A stretch of 64,000 nucleotides of DNA from Candidatus Obscuribacter sp. (GCA_016712465.1 JADJQZ010000001.1:1984001-2048000); one strand, 5' to 3'. Shown: positions 1-9,518, numbered from the stretch's first letter. Numbers and translations are program-made. Notes: generated by a model from the sequence alone, not told the origin.

Positions 1-21
1 CCAGGCCTTTTTGCTCATTGA

Positions 22-459
22 GTGGACGATGAGCAAGATTCCTTTCGACTGTTCAACTGCGCCCGATGCCGGGAACAGGTAAGGCTTTGCAGGAGCTGTG
101 ACCGGGGTAACCGATATTGCAGCCAGGATTGCGCGAAATTAAACCGCCGACAGGGACAGGCTGAGGCCGGGCGGCGTTACCAGCGCAGCTTTAGGGGTGC
201 GCTAAATCACAGCCGCCGGCAGGCAGAATACAAGAGGCGGTGCAAAGAAGAAGTGACGCATCATGGTTCCCTTCTGGCTTGTCAGGATGACATTGTTTGT
301 CCAGAGACCGAGGAAGTGGTCTCTACGGAAATCACAAAATTTGAGCCGGCTGAAGATGCAGTGTTAATTCGCTGCAGCGGTTGCGCCGTCTTTGTGGGCC
401 GTTCGCACGCCAAGACTTCATCGGGCGATGTCGCCTGGGAAGAACAACAGGAGGTAACA
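22..459 (+). CDS. IS21-associated Cys-rich (zinc-finger-like) accessory protein
   Basis: About 146 residues, read from GTG 22 (an in-frame TGA lies immediately before it). The N-terminal 60 residues carry paired cysteines (CARCREQV, CRSCDRG, YCSQDC) followed by an Arg-rich segment ending in VTHHGS. I know this combination from small ORFs preceding istA in some IS21 elements; probably a zinc-binding DNA-associated accessory protein. There is no stop codon before istA: the frame runs straight into the istA GTG at 460, so a fused product is possible. The separate istA start is supported by the AGGAGGT just upstream of 460. Confidence 0.55.
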
Positions 460-1950
460 GTGGGCGTTTCAAAAGAAGTAGAATCAGAGATCCTGCGCTT
501 GTTTTACGCAGAGAAGTGGAAAAGAGGCACCATCGCCAGGCAGCTACAGATTCATCACGGTGTAGTTGATCGGGTATTAACCAGAAATGGAATTAGCGTT
601 GAGCGGGTCAGGATCAGGCGTTCGTTGATTGACCCGTATTTGCCGTACATCCGTTCTGTGCTGCAGAAGTATCCGAGACTGACGGGATCGCGGCTGTATG
701 CAATGGTGAAAGAGAGAGGGTATCCTGGAGGCATCGACCACTTTCGAGACATGCTAGCCAGGCATCGACCAAAACCGGCAGCTGAAGCGTATCTCAGGCT
801 GAGTACGATTAAGGGAGAGGAGGCTCAGGTTGACTGGGCGTGCTTCGGGAAAGTGAAAATCGGTAATGCCGAGCGGCAGCTGTACGCTTTCGTCATTGTG
901 TTGTCCTGGTCACGGCAGGTGTTTCTGAAGTTCTACACAGGCATGTCCACGGCGAACTTTCTACAGGGGCACGTAGACGCCTTTTGCAGTTGGGGAGGTG
1001 TGCCGAGGCAGGTCAAGTACGACAATTTGAAATCGGGCCGTTTTGGAGAGGAGTGGCGATGCCATCCGATTCAATCCGCGGCTGCTGGACTTTGCAGCGT
1101 ATTACCGATATGCCCCGAAGCCAGTAGCTATCGCCAGGGGCAATCAAAAGGGGCGAGTCGAGAGGGCGATACAGTACATCAGGCATTCGTTCTTTGCTGC
1201 GCGGAAGTGGGATGGTCTGGAGGACCTGAACAATCAGGCGATAGTCTGGTGCCGAGAAGTAGCAGGCACCAGACCGTGTTCAGAGGACCGAACGATGACT
1301 GTAGCAGAGGCATTTAAGCAAGAGCAAGGGAGTTTGATGCCGTTGCCGGACAATCCGTATGCAGTATTTGAGAGCACGGTTGTATCGGTTGGCAAGGCAC
1401 CGTATGTCAGGTATGACATGAACGATTATTCAGTACCTCATGAATACGTGCAGAAGCAGCTCACGGTGCATGCGGACAGCGATTGGGTGCGTATCTTGGA
1501 CGGATTGAAGGAGGTAGCGAAGCACAAGCGATGCTTTGAAAAGAGGCGTCAGATTGAGACTACCGAGCACATTTCGAGGCTGGTCGAAGAGAAGAAAAAG
1601 GCAAAGAAGGGCAGCGGCATGAATCGACTATTTTGCTCGGCACCAACTGCAAGAGAGATGTTCCGTATGGCTGCGGAGCGGGGTTATTCAATCGGTTCGC
1701 TGACGAGCAAATTGCTGAGACTGTTGGACTTATATGGTCCGGCAGAAGTGGAGGAATCGATCAAGGAAGTGGTGACTTCTGGAGCTTGCCACTCTGCAGA
1801 TGTTGCCAACGTACTTGAGAGGAGGAGGAGGCAAAGGGGTTGCTATCGCCATTTGCGATTGATTTACCGGACGACAAAAGGGTTACTGATCTCGTTGTTT
1901 TGCCGCACTCGCTGGCTACTTACGACAATCTTTCCAAGGAGGAACAATGA
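460..1950 (+). pseudogene. istA: IS21 transposase IstA, two frameshifts
   Basis: DDE-type integrase-fold transposase that cuts and joins IS21 ends. GTG 460 follows a strong AGGAGGT site. An N-terminal HTH region (KRGTIARQLQIHHGVVDRVL) precedes the catalytic core: QVDW (first Asp), VKYDNLK (second Asp), GRVERAIQYI (Glu). The frame breaks at the GGG at 1035-1037, where one extra G replaces the expected KSAVLER reading, and again near 1839-1842, where one base is missing before the C-terminal LLSPFAIDLPDD. The last codons ...LSKEEQ end at TGA 1950. With both indels corrected the protein is 496 residues, normal for IstA. The stop overlaps the istB start (ATGA). Confidence 0.85.
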
Positions 1951-2731
1951 CGACAGATTTGAAAGAACAGGCGAGCAAGCTGGGCTTCAAGGCTACGGCG
2001 CCAGATGGAATGAATATGCCAATCAATCGTGGGTCAAAGAACTGTTAGAGGCTGAGGCGGCGGAGAAGAATCGGCGAAGCTTAGAGCGGCGATTGAGAGA
2101 GTCTCAGATACACGAGATGAAGCCTGTGTCTGAATTTGATTGGGAGGCCGAAGACGATTGATCGAGAGCTTGTAGAAGAGCTGTTCACTCTAGAATTCAT
2201 GAGTAGGGCAGTCAATATCATCTTTCTTGGTGCCAACGGTCTGGGTAAGTCGATGTTGTCGAAGAACCTGGTGCACACAGCTCTGCTTGCTGGATACAAA
2301 ACCAAGTTTGTCTCGCCAGTCAGATGCTGTCGGACCTATCAGCCCAGGATGGTGCCACATCCCGACGGAGATGTCTACAGAAGTACGCAAGCCCGGACTT
2401 ATTGGCAATTGACGAGCTTGGCTACCTAAGTTACGACAATCGCTATGCTGACTTACTTTACGAGGTAATTAACGCTCGGTACCTGAAGTCATCAACAATC
2501 ATCACGACCAACAAGCCCTTCAAAGAGTGGGGAGAAATCTTCCCGAACGCAGGGTGTGTAGTCACTCTTGTGGACAGATTGATACACAGATCAGAAATCG
2601 TCAAAATTGACGGAGCCTCCTATCGAACGAAAGAAGCACTGGAGTCCGCTGAAAAGAGAGCCCAGAGAAAGCGCGGTCGAGCAAGAAAGATGGAGGAATC
2701 AGCCAATGATCAGACTGCTGTTCTTGCTTGA
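1947..2731 (+). pseudogene. istB: IS21 helper ATPase IstB, three frameshifts
   Basis: AAA+ ATPase that helps IstA in target capture. ATG 1947 follows AAGGAGGA and overlaps the istA stop. Recognisable pieces lie in three frames: MTTDLKEQASKLGFKA, then RWNEYANQSWVKELLEAEA..EFDWE, then RPKTIDRELVEELFTLEF with Walker A GANGLGKS, then SQMLSDLSAQDG with Walker B LLAIDELGY and the C-terminal domain. The breaks lie near 1998-2000 (1 base missing), 2144-2148 (about 2 bases missing; restoring TG gives the family-typical DWEWPK) and 2316-2317 (1 base missing). The restored length is about 262 residues, the normal IstB size. Confidence 0.85.
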
Positions 2732-2885
2732 GTGCGACCAATGTGAGGAGACCTGGCCTACAGTGGTAAGGCAGCGTGGTTCAATCGGAATCCAGTGGGA
2801 TGAGGAACTCCAAAACCTTGAGTTCGCGGCGGAGGAGGCTGGCTGGAGCGGCTATCGAGCCAGCATGCTTGTGACAGTTGCGTAA
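2706..2885 (+). CDS. Small ORF at the 3' end of the IS21 element
   Basis: 59 codons starting inside the last codons of istB (ATG 2706, overlap 26 bp) and ending at TAA 2885. The predicted protein starts MIRLLFLLECDQCEETW and has one CxxC pair. I recognise no family. The overlap with istB and the compact reading suggest a passenger ORF of the element, but no ribosome binding site is evident and it may be untranslated. Confidence 0.3.
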   Translation: MIRLLFLLECDQCEETWPTVVRQRGSIGIQWDEELQNLEFAAEEAGWSGYRASMLVTVA

Positions 2886-2933
2886 TGGAAGCCATGTCCA
2901 AGCAGAACGCAGGTTGAGCGATCTCAAAACACC

Positions 2934-2973
2934 AGAAGGAAAGGGCTGCCGTAGCCGGCAGCCCTTTCCTTCT
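2934..2973. terminator. Strong perfect hairpin after the IS21 element
   Basis: Perfect 18-bp inverted repeat, left arm AGAAGGAAAGGGCTGCCG (2934-2951), four-base loop, right arm 2956-2973. The descending arm is pyrimidine-rich but no clean T run follows on either strand, so it may be a bidirectional terminator-like stem or a recombination-related palindrome. Confidence 0.5.
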
Positions 2974-2985
2974 GATATGCGAAAT

Positions 2986-3846
2986 TCTTTTGCCGCCCAA
3001 TTTGTTGCGCTTTTATGCCGCCGTCAACATACTATGAGATGATAAAGTCAGATCGATGAGCTTGGTTAAAGTTGCACCCAGATAGATTGGCATGAGGATA
3101 GCGGAAGCTTGGAAGAGGTAACCAGGAGACGGAGAGTCAGTTGGTATTCAGAATTTTGCTGCGATTCACTTGGACCTTCGAAGTGTCCGTTTGAGCGAAA
3201 CTCATCAGGGATTATGTGTTAGCGAGAATTTTACAGGTTGTTGACGGCGACGCTGCGACCGGGTCGCTAATCATCCGCTTCATGGCTGGTTTCGATTAAT
3301 TAGCGGTTAAGGGACCCTGCAGGGTCGGAAGTCTTGAATTCTTACAAATGGGCTCTGGTGATGAAGCCTTCTCCGCAAGGACTCAATTCCTGGCGCCATT
3401 GAAATACTAGTACAGATCTGTTTTTTTCTCATCCATAAGTCGGATGATAGAGCTTAGTCCATGCGGTCGAATTCCAGTCTTTTCTTGAACTATGCTTGGA
3501 ATTGTTGTTTGCTACTATTGCCTGGGTGAGGATGGGGGCGAACTTGAGTCATCAATTTGAAGTTGGTTGGTTTCCCGAATGCATCAAGTGTCACATGGGC
3601 AATGTCCTGTAGTCTGCCTCAGTCCACTCTGCCGGGCGGCGCGGAAAGTTTTTCCTTGCCTTTATCTTGATTTTGATTCTTCTTGCTGCCTTCAAGCTGG
3701 CACTTCCGACCACCCTATAGCGTGGGTCCGACGCCATGGGCAGACTTCCCGGCTCGACTCCTCAGGTCCGAGCCCCCGGTCAGACCACAAGGCTTGAGCC
3801 AGCCCCTGTACTGGGTATAAAGTGGTAGATTGCGCGGAGAGGTGCC
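2986..3846. other. 861-bp stretch without a convincing gene
   Basis: Between the IS hairpin and the next gene I see no ORF with family resemblance, no tRNA and no clear promoter. Short open frames here have Pro/Arg/Ser-rich translations typical of noncoding DNA. It could be debris from the insertion event. The gene that follows has its own ribosome binding site (GAGAGGTG just before 3847). Confidence 0.5.
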
Positions 3847-4860
3847 ATGGGTCAGGGGCGTGAAAAACACGCGGCTGGGGAGGCTGCGGACGCTGTAAGC
3901 GAGAATTCTGCCTATGATGCAACCATGGGTGGGGCTTCCGCCAAGGGACTTTATGAAACGCTGGCGCACACAGGCAGTGTTTCCCAGGATAGTCAACAGG
4001 TAACTAACTTGCCGGAGCTCACTTTAAGTGACCATGGCAAGAAAGATTCGCTTTCGGCGCTCGGGAATGATGGCGCCAATGGCGCTCTTCTGCCGACCAA
4101 AGTAGTTCAGAATGAAGACGGTAGCGCCGTCTTCAAATTCGACAGCGGACTCAAGGTGGAAATGGAGCCTGCGGATGGCGGGAGCAACGGCTCCAATCAG
4201 GTCTGGGAGTCGAGCCGTTTTACTCTGGTGGACGGAGAAACCGGTGAGGATATTTCCATGCCCGGTTCTTTGCGCATTGAAAAGTCTGGCGCCGATGCTC
4301 TGGTGGAACTGGAGTTTTCCGATCTTTCCATGACGATGCATCTGAACAAGGCTGAGCACACAGCCCATGTCAGCGTTAACGATAGTACGAAAATTGACAT
4401 GGATGGTTCCGGCAATGTGGACTTCCTTTCCCCAGATCGTGAGATTCATCTGCGCTCCGACAGTAATTACAGCGAGCGAGATATTTTGCGCGGCACCAGT
4501 TACAACGTTGATCGCCACGGCATAGTCACCACCACCGATGCCGCCGGCAAGAGTGAGCATTTCCGCCTTTCCGTGCAGGGAGCGGAAGGTGCCAGATTGC
4601 AGGGGCTTCAGCAAGATCAACAAAATGGAGAGGTCTATGCTGAGTTTTCAGACGGCACCAAGCGCAAGCTTTATTTGAATAACGACAAGTTCAAGTCTAC
4701 CTGGTCTGAAACCAAACCGGACGGCTCCCAGAAGGAGTGCTCGGACACGCTCAAAGTGGATGATTTTGCCAAGTCGCATCTAACCGTTCGGCTCTATTTC
4801 GCTAAGAATATGCGCGTGCCGGATGCCAGCGGCAGGACTGTACTGGACACACTGGAGTAG
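3847..4860 (+). CDS. Uncharacterised beta-rich repeat-like protein
   Basis: 337 residues from ATG 3847, preceded by GAGAGGTGCC. There is no signal peptide or membrane segment. After a low-complexity N-terminal 65 residues, the protein is a series of acidic beta-strand-like segments with recurring Asp-Gly turns (EDGSAVFKFDSGLKVEM, DMDGSGNVDF, EFSDGTKRKLYLNNDK), as in YD-repeat-like or beta-solenoid cargo proteins. I do not recognise a family. It is convergent with the patatin gene and shares a terminator hairpin with it. Real coding is supported by length, ribosome binding site and sensible composition. Confidence 0.7.
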   Translation: MGQGREKHAAGEAADAVSENSAYDATMGGASAKGLYETLAHTGSVSQDSQQVTNLPELTLSDHGKKDSLSALGNDGANGALLPTKVVQNEDGSAVFKFDSGLKVEMEPADGGSNGSNQVWESSRFTLVDGETGEDISMPGSLRIEKSGADALVELEFSDLSMTMHLNKAEHTAHVSVNDSTKIDMDGSGNVDFLSPDREIHLRSDSNYSERDILRGTSYNVDRHGIVTTTDAAGKSEHFRLSVQGAEGARLQGLQQDQQNGEVYAEFSDGTKRKLYLNNDKFKSTWSETKPDGSQKECSDTLKVDDFAKSHLTVRLYFAKNMRVPDASGRTVLDTLE

Positions 4861-4880
4861 CTGCCTTCAGAATATTAAGA

Positions 4881-4910
4881 ATGCAAGAAATTCGACGAAA
4901 TTTCTTGCAT
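4881..4910. terminator. Hairpin between convergent genes
   Basis: Perfect 12-bp inverted repeat ATGCAAGAAATT / AATTTCTTGCAT with a 6-base loop, in the 82-bp gap between two convergent genes. It probably terminates both. The motif ATGCAAGAAATTCG recurs at 53720-53733. Confidence 0.6.
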
Positions 4911-4942
4911 GCCTCGGTTTTGATTTTGACACCCGGGGATGG

Positions 4943-6190
4943 TCAGTTTGATTCTGTCGGTTCGGAAGTACTTCCACCGGCATTACTTCCACCGGCATTA
5001 CTTCCGCCGGCATTACTTCCACCGACATTACTTCCACCGGCATTAGTGCCATCGACAGTAGTACCATTTGAAATCCCTGCTTCTTTCAAAAGGGCGCGAA
5101 TCTGAGGAAGCAATTCTCTGGCCGCCTCTTCACCGGCTTTTACGCCTCTGACGGCATCCTTGCGCCTGGTGGAAATGAGCGATATACCGGCTGTGTTCGG
5201 ATGAATGGTTATGTCGGCAAGCCGAGCCTGTGGTTCATCAATATCGAAGAGGGCCCAATCCAGTAATCTTTTGGAAACGCTACCCATGCGGCGAAAATGA
5301 TGCAAAGGTTTTGGCTCAAAGGGCTCGTCGATATTGACGGCAATGACAATGTCGGCTCCCAGTTCTCGGCATTGCTTCACCGGTAGATTGCAGACAACGC
5401 CGCCGTCGGCAAAGAGCTTGCCGTCGATTTCCACGGGTTTGCGCAGGGCCGGTACGGCGCTGCTGGCCTGCATGGCATAGCCTAGATTGCCTTTGCGAAG
5501 CATGTACGGCCGTCCATCGATCAGATTCAAGGCCACCGCCGCAAACGGAATCGGTAGGTCTTCTATGTTGCGAACATGGACGTCCATGTTTCTCATGAGG
5601 AATTTACGGAATAAATTACCTCTGTAAAGACCGTCGTATTCATGGCTGCCCAGTAGTCTGGGAATGAGCATAACGGGCGCCACGATGATGCGGAAACTCA
5701 AAGGGACGGTCATGAAGTGATTCATAACATCGCCTCTGACAAAGACCCGTTCCATGTCCTGGGCGCTGGCGCCCATGCAATAGAAGCCGCCGATTACGGC
5801 TCCCACACTTGTGCCGGTTACGCAGTCGAACTTGATGCCTTCTGCCATCAAAACTTTCAGCACGCCTATTTCAGCGGCTCCCCTGGCGCCGCCGCCGCCA
5901 AGGGCCAGACCTAATTTGGGTCGCTTAGACCGGGGTTTTTCAGACTCTTTAGATTCACCAACGATTTGTGTCGTGAAGGGGCGAAAAAGATTGGCTTCGG
6001 TGCGGTCACCCGCCGATGTTCTGACAATCGAGTCGGTCTGCGCGGTTGCTTCCGGACTGAGAGCGTAAGCCTGCGCCTGTGTCAGTGTAAGCATACATGA
6101 CAGGGAAAACCAGACCGCCAGAGGGCCCGCGAAGTGCCGCGAGCACCTTTTGAGCAGGTCATTTTTTAGCGCCGTTCCAGGGATTGCCAA
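4943..6190 (-). CDS. Secreted patatin-like phospholipase (RssA/NTE type)
   Basis: 415 residues. A signal peptide (about residues 1-44, hydrophobic LAVWFSLSCMLTLTQAQAYA) precedes a patatin domain from about residue 90: oxyanion loop GGGGARGAAEIG, nucleophile elbow GTSVG (catalytic Ser), and the DGG of the Ser-Asp dyad (FADGGVVCNLPV). It should hydrolyse phospholipid acyl esters in the periplasm or outside the cell. Only a short tail follows the domain, a Gly/Ser/Asn repeat (units of SNAGG) made by five 15-bp DNA repeats, then TSEPTESN. It is convergent with the gene before it. No autotransporter barrel is present, unlike PlpD-type patatins. Confidence 0.9.
   Translation of the reverse strand: MAIPGTALKNDLLKRCSRHFAGPLAVWFSLSCMLTLTQAQAYALSPEATAQTDSIVRTSAGDRTEANLFRPFTTQIVGESKESEKPRSKRPKLGLALGGGGARGAAEIGVLKVLMAEGIKFDCVTGTSVGAVIGGFYCMGASAQDMERVFVRGDVMNHFMTVPLSFRIIVAPVMLIPRLLGSHEYDGLYRGNLFRKFLMRNMDVHVRNIEDLPIPFAAVALNLIDGRPYMLRKGNLGYAMQASSAVPALRKPVEIDGKLFADGGVVCNLPVKQCRELGADIVIAVNIDEPFEPKPLHHFRRMGSVSKRLLDWALFDIDEPQARLADITIHPNTAGISLISTRRKDAVRGVKAGEEAARELLPQIRALLKEAGISNGTTVDGTNAGGSNVGGSNAGGSNAGGSNAGGSTSEPTESN
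4971..5045. repeat. Five 15-bp tandem repeats in the patatin 3' end
   Basis: Five consecutive copies of CTTCCACCGGCATTA (two copies with one substitution each) at 4971-4985, 4986-5000, 5001-5015, 5016-5030 and 5031-5045. Read on the minus strand they encode the SNAGG tail of the patatin. The 15-bp period keeps frame, so copy number can vary without breaking the gene. Confidence 0.9.
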
Positions 6191-6278
6191 GCTAGTTCCT
6201 TTGCAAGTGCGTAATTCACTATCTTTAGGGTGAGAGTAAATATTACCCGCATTTGCTGCTTGGCAAGAGCGCTTGGAA

Positions 6279-7817
6279 CTATTCGGTAAAAGCTTCTATT
6301 TCACCCTCTCTGATAGCTTCAACTAATTTGCCGTGGTCGGCCAGATTCTGCTCCAGATACCTGTCGGCAAATTCGGCAACGGCATCGGCAAAGACATTGC
6401 TTTTGCCGATATAGCCGGCAATAATTGCCGGGTCTCCGGAGCGAGCATGGGCTCTAGCCAGGGCCCAGCCGCAGTTTCTGGCGTAGCAGAGCATGTTCTC
6501 CGGTTTGAAGATTTCCACCATCGGTTTGACCTTAACGTCTCTCAGTTGGCGCACGTAATAGTGTTTTTGCGTCGAGCTGACATAATGACCGAGAAAGAAG
6601 TCGCTGGCTGCCTGCATCAGTCTTTGACCGGTTACTACGCGAGCGCCCTCCGTTTCGTGGGAAACAAAGTGGGAGTACTTTTCCAGCACCGAATTGCGGG
6701 CTTCCTTCACTTGCAGGAAGAGAGGATCTTTTTCTGCCGCAAAAAATAGCGCGATACCGCAGGTGGTGCCGACGCTGCCGACTCCGACTACCTTTATGGC
6801 GTTGTCCACCAGTTCATATTTGTCAAAGAGCACCCGCCGCTCAAGAGATAGTGACTCTCTGTAAAGGCTCACTGATTCTTGAATGCGAGCCTGGTATTCG
6901 GGCGTATCATGTCCTTCTTCGTGATAAACCAGTGGCGGCTCGTCTTTAATTCGTGGCTTTCCGTCAATTACATGAGCCAACTTGACGAATTCTTCAATTG
7001 AGTCGCGACTCTTGGCTTTCTCCAAAACTTTCTTGCGCCGCTTCTTGAGCTGTTTATCCGATGTCAGCTCCACCAGTTCTTCATAATCCAGGTAGGAATA
7101 CCAGGCATCCAGGGCTTTCATTTCTGAAAGCTCCCGCAGGCGGTCTCGGTAGCTATTGACCATGCGGGCTGCCGCAGCCTTACCGTCCGACCTTTTGTGT
7201 CCGTTATTGGCGGAGGCGATGGCGAAACTAGCTGCAAGACGCTTCAAATCCCATTCCCAGGAGGACGGAAAGGTCTCGTCGAAGTCATTGATGTCAAAAA
7301 TGATATTGCGCTCGGGAGTGGCGAAGGCGCCAAAATTCATGAGATGGCAGTCGCCGCAAGATTGAACGGCGTAATCCGTGGCGTAGGTGTCTGCCAGGTC
7401 GGAAGCCATGATTATTGCCGCTCCCCTGAAGAAGGCGAAAGGGGAAGACAGCATGCGCCCATAGCGCAGCGGCACCAGTGCTTCCACCCGACCCAGGCTG
7501 GATTCTCTCAGTAGTTCGATGGGGTCTTCCCGCCCTTCTCTGTCTACCTTGAATTCTGCATGGGCTTCTCGTGGACAGGCCACGCGCATGGCTCGGCCTG
7601 CTTCGTATCGGTCTTTGCGGGTCTGCAGGTGGCTAGGCTTATTGAGGTAGGCCGCCTCTACAGGTGGCTGCCTGAAGAGTTTCGGCAGTTCTTGAACGAG
7701 CACCTTGGGTTTTGTCATATCAGAGGGTTCCTGGCTGGCGAGTTTAAGTGAATGCAGCATTCTTTGGGATAAGCTTATATACCCGTCCTGCATGGAACAA
7801 TCGCAGCCCCCTCTCAT
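6279..7817 (-). CDS. DUF2252 family protein
   Basis: 512 residues with the hallmarks of DUF2252, a family with a kinase-like fold and no established reaction: FAFFRGAAIIMASDLADT, the CGDCHLMNFGAF segment, DINDFDETFPSSWEWDLKRLAAS, VGVGSVGTTCGIALF, HYYVRQLRDVK and a C-terminal ALARAHARSGD. The DINDFD and VGVGSVGT segments are the likely nucleotide or metal-binding positions by analogy. No signal peptide, so probably cytoplasmic. The ATG at 7793 (MQDGY) or the MTKPK further in could be the true start; I give the longest form. It stands alone on the minus strand between two secreted-protein genes. Confidence 0.88.
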   Translation of the reverse strand: MRGGCDCSMQDGYISLSQRMLHSLKLASQEPSDMTKPKVLVQELPKLFRQPPVEAAYLNKPSHLQTRKDRYEAGRAMRVACPREAHAEFKVDREGREDPIELLRESSLGRVEALVPLRYGRMLSSPFAFFRGAAIIMASDLADTYATDYAVQSCGDCHLMNFGAFATPERNIIFDINDFDETFPSSWEWDLKRLAASFAIASANNGHKRSDGKAAAARMVNSYRDRLRELSEMKALDAWYSYLDYEELVELTSDKQLKKRRKKVLEKAKSRDSIEEFVKLAHVIDGKPRIKDEPPLVYHEEGHDTPEYQARIQESVSLYRESLSLERRVLFDKYELVDNAIKVVGVGSVGTTCGIALFFAAEKDPLFLQVKEARNSVLEKYSHFVSHETEGARVVTGQRLMQAASDFFLGHYVSSTQKHYYVRQLRDVKVKPMVEIFKPENMLCYARNCGWALARAHARSGDPAIIAGYIGKSNVFADAVAEFADRYLEQNLADHGKLVEAIREGEIEAFTE

Positions 7818-7857
7818 GCAGCAGGCGAGATGGCGGTGTTTAGTTTCAAGGTTGGAA

Positions 7858-9375
7858 TTAGTTGGCGCCGGTGAAGAATGCAGGATTGTCCCGGACGAGT
7901 TTTTCTTCCGTCTCGTCCAGCGTCTTTTGGAAAGGATGTCCGGGTTTTAATTTTCTTGCAATTTTGAAGCATTCCCAGGCTTCACTATGTTTGAAAAGTG
8001 TGCGCAGATAGTCTCCCAGGTCGTAATAGGCCCCTGTGATGAAGGGGTTAACCTTAAGAGCCGAAATAAAGGCTAGCTCGGGCTTCTTCTCGCCGGTGGT
8101 ATTGATTTTCTGGGCGCCGTGCGCTGCCAGGTCTTTGATTAGATTGGCCCTGAAAATGTCTATCAAGTATGCCTTTTCGTACTTCTTGCGATCGATGGAA
8201 TCTAGTGCTGCCAGCGAAGCGCGTGCTTCTTCCTCGTTTTCCGGGGCGCGACAACCTTTTGCCAGCTTCTGGCTATCGGCATCGGCTTGCATTTGCTTCG
8301 ATATTGATTGAAGCAAGTAGATTTGATGTTCGCCGGTTTCCAGACCGTATTCCGTCAGGGTGAGCAGGGCATCCAGATAGTTTTTCTTTTGCACAAATTG
8401 CTTGAATTTGCTGACGCTGGTTTCCTGGCTATCAGCCGGTCTTTTGTAACCTCTTTCTTTCAGCTTCAAGTAGAGTGGCGATAGAAGCCGGCTGTTGCTC
8501 GATTCTTCGCTTAGATCGGCGAGACTGATTTTGTAATTATCAGGGCTGTACTTGATTAACTTGAGCGTCACTCTGTTTTTGCTGAGTGGCGTATTTTCCA
8601 CATACCAGCTCAGTTCTTGCGGCACCTTACCACGGCTGCCCAATTGGCGTCGAATTGCCGGATGTATCATGGTGGTGTTGGCGAGAAAGCGGTTGAATTG
8701 CAGCGCCTGCTCGCCCGATAGAGCTGTGGTTGAATCTTTCACGGCGGTGACGGTTTGACCGTTGTATTCATAAATGTCTCGGTCTGCCAGTTTTCGCAAG
8801 GCCGCCTTGTAGTTTGAAGAATAACTGGGATTGCTTACGCCCAGCATGGCTTCGCTATAGAACTTGTCGAATGGAGTTTCACCGTCACCAAGCTTCTTGA
8901 ACTTGGCGACACGCATGAGTTTGCCCAGCATAAAGCGATTGATCAACTCGTCGTTTCGATAAGCCACCATGGCGAAAAGCGATCTTGATTCATACTGGTG
9001 TTTTCCGTTTTCGATGGTATAGATTTCGCGTTTTGGGAAGTCATAAATGGTCGTATCGTTCTTTCTGACAACTTCCATGGCATTTGTGCCTGTTTTGACC
9101 TGTAAGGTGCTTTTCTCCGCCGCCTGCCATTTGTAGCGTCCGGATTTAAGCGGGCTTGCCGGTCTAGCCCCGGCGCCGTTCTTTTCTAGTGGTTTATTAG
9201 GCTTCTGGGCTGCCGCCGGCGCAGCTGTTTCGGAAACTTCGGGGACGGCAGTTTCGACTGTTTCTTCAAACAGATAGGTATCGGCACTGCAGGGGCGCGC
9301 CAAGCTGAAGGCTAGAGCTACCAGTAGCACCGGTGTAGCCGAGAAGGGACGGAAGCTGGAGTGGAAAACCTGCAT
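7858..9375 (-). CDS. Secreted protein with C-terminal TPR-like region
   Basis: 505 residues; AGGATG lies just before ATG 9375. A signal peptide (about residues 1-31, ending PCSADT) is followed by an Ala/Pro-rich linker, then an uncharacterised region (residues 75-340), and a helical C-terminal part where AYYDLGDYLRTLFKHSEAWECFKIARKLKPGHP is a clear TPR unit. I do not recognise the central domain. Probably periplasmic. It is divergent from the retropepsin-like gene at 9519, with about 140 bp between them that could hold both promoters. Confidence 0.75.
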   Translation of the reverse strand: MQVFHSSFRPFSATPVLLVALAFSLARPCSADTYLFEETVETAVPEVSETAAPAAAQKPNKPLEKNGAGARPASPLKSGRYKWQAAEKSTLQVKTGTNAMEVVRKNDTTIYDFPKREIYTIENGKHQYESRSLFAMVAYRNDELINRFMLGKLMRVAKFKKLGDGETPFDKFYSEAMLGVSNPSYSSNYKAALRKLADRDIYEYNGQTVTAVKDSTTALSGEQALQFNRFLANTTMIHPAIRRQLGSRGKVPQELSWYVENTPLSKNRVTLKLIKYSPDNYKISLADLSEESSNSRLLSPLYLKLKERGYKRPADSQETSVSKFKQFVQKKNYLDALLTLTEYGLETGEHQIYLLQSISKQMQADADSQKLAKGCRAPENEEEARASLAALDSIDRKKYEKAYLIDIFRANLIKDLAAHGAQKINTTGEKKPELAFISALKVNPFITGAYYDLGDYLRTLFKHSEAWECFKIARKLKPGHPFQKTLDETEEKLVRDNPAFFTGAN

Positions 9376-9518
9376 TCGTACATCCTAACAGACGAAACAG
9401 GCGAGGGCTTGTTCTTAGTGCACTGGCTGAAAAATTGCTGCCGGTGCTCGGTCGTCAGGGGGCATTGTATAATTTCCAGGTCTGCACTTTGTGCTGCAGG
9501 GTTTGAGGGAAGGAGTGC

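Larger units (their letters stand above)
1..2885 (+). mobile_element. Decayed IS21-family insertion sequence
   Basis: The stretch holds, in order, a Cys-rich accessory ORF, a DDE transposase (istA), an AAA+ helper ATPase (istB) overlapping it by ATGA, and a short trailing ORF. This is the classic IS21 layout. I could not identify terminal inverted repeats or a target duplication, so the outer limits are only the limits of recognisable IS coding sequence; the left end may lie before base 1. Five small indels disrupt istA and istB although the protein sequence around each is well conserved. It was either inactivated recently or carries assembly errors. Confidence 0.85.

Noticed and set aside
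3847..4860. Passenger gene of the IS21 element
   Set aside because: It lies almost 900 bp beyond the element's hairpin and shares a terminator with the convergent chromosomal patatin gene.
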